In this document: in pieces, positions 1 to 5,236 of the stretch | Layout: every line of letters begins with the position of its first letter | Numbering within the stretch: position 1 is the stretch's first letter | Assembly: GCA_023356515.1 (NCBI GenBank) | Contig: JAKQYG010000148.1 | Location: 1 to 8,754 of the forward strand | Length of the DNA: 8,754 bases | From: Trichodesmium sp. MAG_R04 | GTDB lineage: Bacteria > Cyanobacteriota > Cyanobacteriia > Cyanobacteriales > Microcoleaceae | Reading direction: 5' to 3' | The notes under the pieces: generated by a model | The model's input: the letters and a program-made list of their open reading frames with translations, nothing else | Told to the model about the DNA's origin: nothing | Database searches by the model: none | Translations under genes and position numbers: made by a program

Positions 1-1
1 T

Positions 2-565
2 CAGTTAACTATAAGTACTTTTTTAGCTGAATTTCCCCTTGATAGTTTATTTTCTACTCAGGGAATAATGGTCATGCTATTAGCTGCTTATGCTGTAGCT
101 ATGTGGATGTTTCTTACTAGTGCCCCAAAAGTTCATACAATAATGGTTTCCGACTTAGCGATCGCCCAACAATTATATGAAGGAATGCTAGAGTTGCCAT
201 TAGCAGAAGTACCTTTACATTACTACTATAATTATGAACAAACACTAGGAGCAACTGGTATAGATCCACTCTACCTATCAAATGACTATACTACACTCAA
301 AACTACTAACCAAGCAACAGGAGTTTCAGATGGTTTGTGGTATAAATTAATGAAAAATACTCAACTACACATTATTAGTGGAGCAAATCTAGGTACTAAA
401 AATCACCAACGTCATATTTGTTTTGATAAAGACTGTTTAGAACAAATATTAATGCGCATACAAATACGAGGTCTTAAGTACAAAATCAGGTCTGAAAAAC
501 CTCTGAATTTATTAGTTAAAGATTGGAATAGTCGAGTAATAGAAATAACAGAAGTCAAAAACTGA
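2..565 (+). CDS. Glyoxalase-like (VOC-type) membrane-anchored protein, 5'-partial
   Basis: The reading frame is open from base 2 to the TGA at 563-565, so the true start probably lies left of the window; the ATG at 68 is only the first internal Met. Just after that Met is a hydrophobic stretch (LLAAYAVAMWMFLTSA) that reads as one membrane segment. It is followed by a soluble domain starting PKVHTIMVSDLAIAQQLYEG, the typical opening of a glyoxalase/bleomycin-resistance fold repeat. Further family-like pieces are PLHYYYNYEQTLG, LWYKLMKNTQLHIISGA, RHICFDKDCLEQILMR and VKDWNSRVIEITEV. From memory this matches a conserved cyanobacterial protein annotated as glyoxalase-like. No metal-binding set is obvious enough to claim an enzymatic reaction, and the substrate is unknown. 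The gene converges with yqeG. A HIP1 site lies inside it at 158-165. Confidence 0.75.
   Translation, partial: QLTISTFLAEFPLDSLFSTQGIMVMLLAAYAVAMWMFLTSAPKVHTIMVSDLAIAQQLYEGMLELPLAEVPLHYYYNYEQTLGATGIDPLYLSNDYTTLKTTNQATGVSDGLWYKLMKNTQLHIISGANLGTKNHQRHICFDKDCLEQILMRIQIRGLKYKIRSEKPLNLLVKDWNSRVIEITEVKN
158..165. repeat. HIP1 palindrome GCGATCGC (first of five)
   Basis: GCGATCGC is the highly iterated palindrome of many cyanobacterial genomes. Copies in this window are at 158-165 (glyoxalase-like gene), 1068-1075 (yqeG), 2477-2484 (IS630 transposase), 3943-3950 (mltG) and 8389-8396 (right-hand gene-free region). Five copies in 8.75 kb of AT-rich DNA is far above chance, and this is the main base-level argument for a cyanobacterial host. 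Confidence 0.9.
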
Positions 566-881
566 CTTATCTCATACTAAAGCGGAGATTATAGTGTCTT
601 GATTATTTCCTAATTTCCAAAAATATTCCCACTTTTTAAGAATAGGTTTAGAGTATTAGTTAAATAGGTAAAACGTTAGGAACGTAAATTAAATAAGACC
701 GGAAAATTTGTAATTCGTGCCAGGGAAGTTCCTTGAACGTAATTAATTTTCTCCGGCTTTATTTTGTTTTTACTCCTACTCCTTAAATTTTTGGTAATTA
801 TTCTGCCCAAAATCCTAACATTTGTGAGGTTGAGAACTAAAAAGCTGTCACTTTTTTTAATCGAAAGATGCTTACACAAAA
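566..881. other. Convergent intergenic gap
   Basis: This gap separates the stop codons of two convergent genes. I see no convincing gene. A 69-codon antisense frame at 676-885 has no recognisable motif and overlaps the yqeG stop. The only structure is the stem at 695-760, plus a short A/T hairpin over the yqeG stop (AATCAT at 880-885, ATGATT at 891-896, loop TTTTT) that could weakly help termination of yqeG. Confidence 0.6.
695..760 (+). terminator. Imperfect long stem, possible terminator of the convergent pair
   Basis: The left arm CCGGAAAATT (699-708) pairs with AATTTT-CT-CCGG (745-756), with a two-base bulge. The flanks AAG and TTT add weak pairing. On the + strand the right arm is followed by T-rich sequence (ATTTTGTTTTTA), as expected downstream of the glyoxalase-like gene. 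The loop is 36 bases and the T tract is interrupted, so this is only a candidate. Confidence 0.3.
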
Positions 882-1430
882 TCATTTTTTATGATTAGAA
901 ATCAAGTGGTAAGATGTCATATTCAAAGATATTCCTAATACTTGAGAAATCCAGACTTCAAAAGAACGAACTTTATAATTCGGAAATTCTAAACCATTAT
1001 GAGATATCGGTTCAACAAGAATAGTAAACATTCCTAAACGATTTCCTGCTAAAACATCAGTAAATAAGCGATCGCCTACCATAGCAACTTTTTCTACTGG
1101 TAAATTCATCCCATCAACAGCTTTTTTTAGCTTACGACGAGAGGGTTTCCCAGCACCTGTAATATAAGGTATATTGAGTGAATTACCAATTTGACCTACT
1201 CGATCTTGACTAATATTATTACTGACTAACCATAAACTTGTTACACTTTTAATTTTTTCTACCCAAACAAGTAATTCAGGAGAAGTTTGACTATGGTGAA
1301 TTGGCACAAGAGTTTCATCCACATCTAAAACTAAACCTTGAATTTGATATTTTTGGAGAATTTCCGATGTTAGACTTAAAACTGAGTCACCCAAAACTAA
1401 ATCTGGTTGTAAAAGTTTACCCCAAGACAT
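882..1430 (-). CDS. yqeG: YqeG family HAD IIIA-type phosphatase
   Basis: A small cytoplasmic HAD-superfamily phosphatase of 182 residues. All four HAD motifs are visible: motif I LVLDVDETLVP with the nucleophile D36 and D38, motif II LVSNN with S70, motif III GAGKPSRRK with K95, and motif IV MVGDRLFTD with D120 and D125. There is no large cap domain, as expected for subclass III. The physiological substrate of YqeG is not settled; relatives include mitochondrial phosphatidylglycerophosphate phosphatase, so a lipid role is possible but inferred. I chose the ATG at 1430 because the protein then begins MSWGKLLQPDLVLGDSV, as family members do. A TTG at 1475 would add 15 residues without a ribosome site. 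No clear Shine-Dalgarno precedes either start. The right end of a dead TnpB element lies only about 65 bp upstream, so the native promoter may have been separated from the gene. Confidence 0.9.
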   Translation of the reverse strand: MSWGKLLQPDLVLGDSVLSLTSEILQKYQIQGLVLDVDETLVPIHHSQTSPELLVWVEKIKSVTSLWLVSNNISQDRVGQIGNSLNIPYITGAGKPSRRKLKKAVDGMNLPVEKVAMVGDRLFTDVLAGNRLGMFTILVEPISHNGLEFPNYKVRSFEVWISQVLGISLNMTSYHLISNHKK

Positions 1431-1495
1431 AACATTAATATTTATAACAATAATTTTCAGCAAAGAAATGATCAAGTCAAAAATCTAATGCTGCT

Positions 1496-1598
1496 TTGAC
1501 ACTCTCTGCCCTAAAGGTTGAGGATTCTTGCTTGATCCAGCTAACTTACTTAACAAATTCTCATTTGCTACCCAGAGGTTAATCTATCCACAATGGTT
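1496..1598 (-). mobile_element. Right end of the TnpB element (decayed omega-RNA region)
   Basis: Read on the minus strand, the bases after the TnpB stop end in GAATCCTCAACCTTTAGGG followed by CAGAGAGTGTCAA. From memory this resembles the hairpin-bearing right ends of cyanobacterial IS200/IS605-type TnpB elements, whose intact form is a G/C-rich hairpin ending in GTGTCAA. In TnpB systems this region gives the 3' part of the guide RNA scaffold, and the guide is the flanking DNA just past the end. The stem here has mismatches (CTCAACC opposite GGGCAGAG), in keeping with decay. The element boundary is placed at about 1496. Confidence 0.5.
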
Positions 1599-2168
1599 TT
1601 AAGACTTGGTATGCCCTACCACGTCTAAACCTTTGTTCAGGATATTTATACTAGCATTATGGTCACGACATAGTACTAACCCACATTCGCAAATATGGGT
1701 CTGGTACTTAGAGTTTTTTGATACCTTTACCACAACTGCTACAATTAGTGCTAGTGTAACGAGGAGGAACAATTATTAATTCTCGCTTCAACACCTTAGC
1801 AAAATACTCCAACCACTGTCTAAGCAATGACCAAGATGGGTCACTAATGGATTTGGCTAATTTATGCTTTTTAGCTAATCCTTTCACATTTAAGTCTTCT
1901 ATCACCACAAAATCGTGTTTATTTCATTACACATCGGGCTAACTTAATTACCCAATCTTGACGTTGGCAGCTCACTTTTAAATGCTTTTTTCCCAACCTT
2001 TTAGTTGATCTTTTATGGTTGTTTAAGCTGTTCTTTTTTTTACTCAAGCTACGTTGAACTTTCTTGAGCTTTTTCTCTGACGCCTCTTAAAAAGCGAAGA
2101 TTTTCTACTTTTTGTCCATATTGTTCAGTTTTAACTTTAACCTTAAATTCGTAAACTAGTATTTTCCA
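1599..2168 (-). pseudogene. tnpB: TnpB (IS200/IS605-type RNA-guided nuclease) pseudogene, internally deleted
   Basis: Minus-strand translation in three frames gives a broken TnpB. It starts LVYEFKVKVKTEQY (about 2159-2118), the usual N-terminal beta strand. It then jumps to GQKVENLRFLRG and KKLKKVQRSLSKKKNSLNNH, a region normally some 150 or more residues further on. Next come RLGKKHLKVSCQRQDW, then VVIEDLNVKGLAKKHKLAKS with the RuvC-II Glu, LLRQWLEYFAKVLKRE, PRYTSTNCSSCGKGIKK (first half of the zinc finger), and after another shift HICECGLVLCRDHNASINIL with the second zinc pair and the RuvC-III Asp. The last frame stops at 1599-1601. Frameshifts lie near 2075, at about 1920 (with a TAA) and near 1711. 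The RuvC-I Asp region is gone and there is no good start codon, so the protein cannot be active. The longest intact frame is 1708-1908. Confidence 0.85.
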
Positions 2169-2281
2169 ACATGAATAATTACTACAGTATTAATTTAACA
2201 CTATTTTGTGAGTTAGAGTAAATATCAGTTTAAGAAAAGTTAGGCATAGGGTTTCAGAAGCTAGTTACAATTGAATAACAC
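2169..2281. other. Spacer between TnpB remnant and IS630 element
   Basis: AT-rich sequence that should contain the left end of the TnpB element. I cannot place that end: no clear hairpin or target motif stands out. No gene is visible. Confidence 0.4.
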
Positions 2282-2313
2282 TTAATACAAAATCCGCATA
2301 GAATAAAAGGTGT
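2282..2313 (+). repeat. Left terminal inverted repeat of IS630 element
   Basis: TTAATACAAAATCCGCATA (2282-2300) followed by GAATAAAAGGTGT. It matches the reverse complement of 3080-3110 (TTAATACCAAATCCGGGTA, then AAAAAAAGGTGT): 16 of 19 in the outer block, with the inner AAAAGGTGT identical and a one-base length difference between the blocks. The shared AAAAGGTG also sits where the transposase ribosome-binding site would be, about 5 bases before the TTG at 2318. Confidence 0.8.
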
Positions 2314-3109
2314 TAAGTTGAAATTTAAGTTAATGATGAAAGGAAGGCCTTACATTGCTGATCACTTATCGATATTAGAACTAAAAGACAGAGCGAGAAA
2401 AAGTCAAGATACAGTAGAGGCAAGGAAATGGCAATTGCTGTATAAAGTGTCTTTGGGATGGAGTATAAAGAACAGCGCGATCGCTACAAGTTTAAGTTAT
2501 AAATACGCACAAAGTATTCTACAGAAGTATAACCAAAAAGGAGCAGAAGGAGTAGTAAATAAAAAAAGGGAGTAAAAAAGCCTTATTAAATTCCCTACAG
2601 CTAAAAAAAATATCAGAGTTACTTGCTCAAAGACCACCAGATGGAGGGGTTTGGACAGGCCCAAAAGTTGCTAGGTGGATAGAAAAAGAAAAGGGAATTG
2701 AAAAAGTATGGAATCAGAGGGGGTGGGATTACTTAAACAAAGCTCAATTACTCTTGGCCTCTGCCAAAAGCGAAATACAGAAAAGGTAGCCCAGAACAAC
2801 AAGCTCAATTTAAGAAAAACTTACCATTAAAAACTCAAAGAATCTGTCGACAGCAGCCAGGAATAAAAGTAGAAATCTGGTTCTTTGATGAACTTTGAAT
2901 TGGACTCAAACCAATTTTAAGAAAGGTTTGGTCAAATAAAGGAAAAAGACCAATAGCAAAAGTAGAACATCGTTCTGAATGGTTTATATATATAGGTTTG
3001 TAGAACCCCAAACTGGGAAAAATTATCAGTATTTAATACCACGAGTTAATACCAAGTGGGTAGATATTGTACTTAATATACACCTTTTTTTTACCCGGAT
3101 TTGGTATTA
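2283..3109 (+). mobile_element. IS630-family insertion sequence, decayed and internally deleted
   Basis: An element of about 825 bp bounded by two inverted repeats, with TA at both outer edges (2283-2284 and 3108-3109). TA is the target that IS630/Tc1-type transposases duplicate. Inside is one transposase gene on + with several frameshifts and stops. The coding sequence stops resembling the family at 3077, directly before the right repeat, so the last third of the gene (with the second Asp and the final Glu of the DDE triad) is deleted. An intact relative would be roughly 250-300 bp longer. The element cannot move itself, but its ends might still be mobilised by a related transposase. Confidence 0.75.
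2318..3077 (+). pseudogene. IS630-family transposase pseudogene
   Basis: The intact first part (TTG at 2318 or ATG at 2333, to TAA at 2573-2575) is an 85-residue helix-turn-helix domain: RPYIADHLSILELKDRARKS, WQLLYKVSLGWSIKNSAIA, SYKYAQSILQKYNQKG. After an A7 run (2561-2567) the frame moves by +1 and continues SKKALLNSLQLKKISELLAQ, RPPDGGVWTGPKVARWIEKE and WNQRGWDYL. A second +1 shift near 2740 gives KLNYSWPLPKAKYRKGSPEQ and IKVEIWFFDEL. There the family motif FDEHR is changed: CTT replaces the His codon and TGA (2896-2898) the Arg codon. The first catalytic Asp (codon 2887-2889) is kept. It continues IGLKPILRKVWSNKGKRPIA, then after a lost base near 3000 NYQYLIPRVNTKWVDIVLN, and ends at 3077. 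Dead beyond doubt. Confidence 0.85.
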
Positions 3110-3110
3110 A
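3080..3110 (-). repeat. Right terminal inverted repeat of IS630 element
   Basis: ACACC, seven T, then TACCCGGATTTGGTATTAA (3092-3110): the inverted partner of 2282-2313. It begins three bases after the last recognisable transposase codon, which marks the edge of the internal deletion. Confidence 0.8.
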
Positions 3111-3131
3111 AAGTACTTAAAAAATATATAC

Positions 3132-3167
3132 AAAACCAAAAAAAGCCGTCCTGAAGGACGGGGTTTT
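3132..3167 (-). terminator. Rho-independent terminator of mltG
   Basis: CCGTCC (3146-3151), loop TGAA, GGACGG (3156-3161). On the minus strand the stem is followed by C and seven T (complement of 3138-3144), the classical intrinsic terminator layout, 40-70 bp after the mltG stop. The outer AAAACC (3132-3137) also pairs with GGTTTT (3162-3167). On the + strand a second small hairpin GGGT-TTTAG-ACCC (3161-3173) followed by ATTTTTTT (3175-3182) could stop transcription coming from the IS630 remnant, so the site may work in both directions. Confidence 0.75.
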
Positions 3168-3206
3168 AGACCCGATTTTTTTGATAATAACGGAAATGGA
3201 TGCTAA

Positions 3207-4295
3207 TTACTGAGATGATAACATTCTCTCTACTTCTGCAATAGCAGCCTCATGTTCTGTAGCAGTACGACTAAAAATATGAGTACCATCATAGCGAGCC
3301 ATAAAATACAAATATTCTGTATCTTCTGGATTAAGAGTTGCTTTCAAACTTGCCTTACCTGGACTAGAAATAGCAGTGGGTGGTAAGCCAGTATTCATAT
3401 AAGTATTATAAGGCGAAGGAGTTTCAATCTGACGATAAGTAAGAGGCTTGTCTTTCGTTTGACGAATACCAAGACCATACTCTACAGTTGGGTCTGCTGC
3501 TAACCTCATACCTTTTTCCAAACGATTATTAAATACCCCTGAAATTAAACCACGTTCTTCTGCAACTACAGCTTCCTTTTCTACAATACTTGCCAGACTT
3601 ACCCACTCATGCAAGCTCAATTTTGTTGTCTGATTCTGATTTTTCTGATACACAGGTAAAGCTATTTGCTCAAATTGTCCTAGCATTTGATTAATAATAG
3701 CTTCTGGGGTCGCATTCTCTGGTACTATTTTATAAGTATCTGGGAATAGATAACCCTCTAAATGAGGTATATTATTTGGTAACCATGGAAACTTATCATA
3801 GGGAATATTTTTTGTAGCAGCAATAAAATCAGCAGCAGGAAAAAAACCTTCAACTTCCAAATATTCAGCCATTTGTTTAATTGACCATCCTTCGGGAATG
3901 ACATAGCTGAGTTTAACTACATCTCCCTGTAAAATTTTATCTGCGATCGCCTTTAGTGGTTCTGTTGGTAATAAATTATAAGTTCCAGCTTTAAACTCCA
4001 GATTAGGATTTTGTATGCTCAACCATTTTATCCATAGATTCCAGGCTGTTGCAGAGCGAATGATACCAGCAACTTCTAGATCCTCACCTATTTGTTGACC
4101 ATAAGTTCCTAAGGGAATTTTAATTGTTACAGCATTTGCTTCTGCAGACTGAATAGATGATGTTGCTGAAACTACAGGTTTACTTACCCAACTCCACCAA
4201 CTCCAACCCTGCCAAGCAAAAAGACCAAAGCTTACAGGTATGATGGCCAAGTAAAAAAGAGCGCGATGGGAAATGAGTTCAATACTTTTTTTCAT
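3207..4295 (-). CDS. mltG: Endolytic murein transglycosylase MltG (YceG-like)
   Basis: MltG cleaves nascent peptidoglycan glycan strands within the chain, leaving a 1,6-anhydro end, and is thought to set strand length at the outer face of the inner membrane. The 362 residues start with a short basic tail and one membrane segment (about 12-30), then a LysM-like subdomain (about 55-110: VTIKIPLGTYGQQIGEDL, FKAGTYNL) and the catalytic YceG domain (about 120-355). The active-site motif SLASIVEKEA places the catalytic Glu at 239. It is followed by ISGVFNNRLEKGMRLAADPT and SPYNTYMNTGLPPTAISSPG, both diagnostic. Length and order are normal for the family. The ATG at 4295 has no clear Shine-Dalgarno. 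The next gene upstream is ruvX, 429 bp away; a terminator follows. HIP1 at 3943-3950. Confidence 0.95.
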   Translation of the reverse strand: MKKSIELISHRALFYLAIIPVSFGLFAWQGWSWWSWVSKPVVSATSSIQSAEANAVTIKIPLGTYGQQIGEDLEVAGIIRSATAWNLWIKWLSIQNPNLEFKAGTYNLLPTEPLKAIADKILQGDVVKLSYVIPEGWSIKQMAEYLEVEGFFPAADFIAATKNIPYDKFPWLPNNIPHLEGYLFPDTYKIVPENATPEAIINQMLGQFEQIALPVYQKNQNQTTKLSLHEWVSLASIVEKEAVVAEERGLISGVFNNRLEKGMRLAADPTVEYGLGIRQTKDKPLTYRQIETPSPYNTYMNTGLPPTAISSPGKASLKATLNPEDTEYLYFMARYDGTHIFSRTATEHEAAIAEVERMLSSQ

Positions 4296-4362
4296 TTAAC
4301 TTGGTTAATATTTGGCAGCAAAATTGATCGGAGCTTAAGTTTATCGTAAACGTAAAAATTAT

Positions 4363-4388
4363 GATTTGGACTATTATATAGTCAAATC
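4363..4388 (-). promoter_or_regulatory. Dyad containing a consensus -10 upstream of mltG
   Basis: GATTTG-G-ACTAT (4363-4374), loop TAT, ATAGTCAAATC (4378-4388): an 11 bp stem with one bulged G. On the minus strand its centre contains TATAAT (4373-4378), a perfect -10 hexamer about 78 bp upstream of the mltG ATG. No good -35 lies 16-18 bp upstream of it. It could be a promoter overlapped by an operator or simply a hairpin; the sequence does not decide. Confidence 0.3.
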
Positions 4389-4503
4389 TTTGGCTAAATG
4401 ACTTAATTTACTCAAACTTATAAATTTCATAAACTAAAATTTAATTTATATTATTTCTAGTCTAATATAAATTTATATATTATCGACTAAACCTTATTAT
4501 AAT

Positions 4504-4662
4504 TTACTTCTTATTATCAAACAATTGATTTTCGAGTCTTTTTTTAACCATTTGCTGAATTTCCTGAAACTCTTCTTCTGAAAGTAATTCCAATTTTCCA
4601 TATTTTGTACTTTCTAAGTTTGCATAAGTCGCCAATTTAATTACTACTATACTCCTAGCTGC
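4504..4662 (-). pseudogene. C-terminal remnant resembling a DUF3727 protein
   Basis: A minus-strand frame open from 4662 to the TAA at 4504-4506 reads SIVVIKLATYANLESTKYGK then LELLSEEEFQEIQQMVKKRL and ends ENQLFDNKK. The acidic LLSEEEFQEIQ and the LFD ending resemble, from memory, the C-terminus of cyanobacterial DUF3727 proteins (LLSPEEF...LFDEL), which in other cyanobacteria lie between ruvX and mltG, as here. Upstream frames contain many stops, and only about 60 bp remain before the ruvX stop, so most of a roughly 180-codon gene is missing. An AGGAG-like run at 4652-4656 and a TTG at 4635 would allow a 43-residue peptide, but the spacing is long. I favour a gene relic over a working small gene. 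Confidence 0.4.
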
Positions 4663-4724
4663 TTATATGTTAATTGCTATTTATCAAAATCAGCCTTTAC
4701 TCAATATATATTGCAATTCTTAGC

Positions 4725-5168
4725 TTATAAACTGAGTATTTTTTCTCTACGTTTATCAAGCCATTGTTGTAAAATTAATGCGGCTGCCTTTCTATCAATT
4801 AAACCCTTATTTTGAGAAGGAGAAATATTAGCAGCCTTCAGCATTTCCTCAGCTTCAACCGAAGTTAAACGTTCATCAATATATTCTAAAGGTAATTCGA
4901 AGGCCCGCGACAACCTCTGAGCATATCTTTGTACTTCCCTACCTTGGAAACCTATAGAACCATTTATACAATAGGGTAAACCAACTACAAGAATTTGTAC
5001 CTGACGTTCCTGAACAATAGTTTGCAGTTGAGCTATATCTTGCTGAAATGAAGTCCGTTTGATAGTTGTAATACCAGTAGAAATTAAACCAGTACCATCA
5101 CATCCTGCGACTCCCATACGTTTTCTACCTACATCCAAACCTAGGGCTGAAATCCTATCTTGAGGCAT
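4725..5168 (-). CDS. ruvX: RuvX/YqgF family nuclease (putative pre-16S rRNA nuclease / Holliday junction resolvase)
   Basis: A 147-residue RNase H-like protein, the usual length. Key residues are visible: D12 in the N-terminal motif ALGLDVGRKRMGVA, D98-E99 in EYIDERLTSVEAEEML, and D125 in GLIDRKAAALILQQWLD. These are the acidic residues expected to bind metal. VVGLPYCINGSIGFQGREVQ is the conserved central strand and loop. In E. coli the protein (YqgF) matures the 5' end of 16S rRNA; some relatives cleave Holliday junctions, so the substrate here is not fixed by sequence. The ATG start is backed by AGGAG 11 bases upstream. The gene lies 68 bp after the GNAT gene on the same strand, near enough to be read through from it, with an AT-rich gap that could also hold its own promoter. 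Confidence 0.93.
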   Translation of the reverse strand: MPQDRISALGLDVGRKRMGVAGCDGTGLISTGITTIKRTSFQQDIAQLQTIVQERQVQILVVGLPYCINGSIGFQGREVQRYAQRLSRAFELPLEYIDERLTSVEAEEMLKAANISPSQNKGLIDRKAAALILQQWLDKRREKILSL

Positions 5169-5179
5169 TAAGAACTATA

Positions 5180-5184
5180 CTCCT
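5180..5184 (-). promoter_or_regulatory. Ribosome binding site of ruvX
   Basis: AGGAG within AAAAAGGAG on the minus strand, 11 bases before the ATG at 5168. The spacing is slightly long, but it is the only purine-rich match and supports this start. Confidence 0.6.
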
Positions 5185-5236
5185 TTTTCTATAAAACACA
5201 CTAAAAAATTATAATTATTAAATTGTTTAATCATAA

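Noticed and set aside
676..885. Minus-strand 69-codon frame in the convergent gap
   Set aside because: No motif, no ribosome site, biased composition, and it overlaps the yqeG stop codon.
1431..1475. Longer yqeG starting at TTG 1475
   Set aside because: The extra 15 residues (MIISLLKIIVININV) are not family-like and no ribosome site precedes the TTG; the ATG at 1430 gives the expected N-terminus.
1708..1908. Stand-alone small zinc-finger protein
   Set aside because: It is the longest intact piece of the TnpB pseudogene; matching TnpB sequence continues in other frames on both sides.
2561..2570. Programmed -1 frameshift in the IS630 transposase
   Set aside because: The continuing frame is +1, not -1, and additional frameshifts and stops downstream make decay the simpler reading.
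2318..2575. Stand-alone 85-residue DNA-binding protein
   Set aside because: The downstream frames continue the same transposase, so this is the N-terminal domain of a broken IS630 gene, not an independent regulator.
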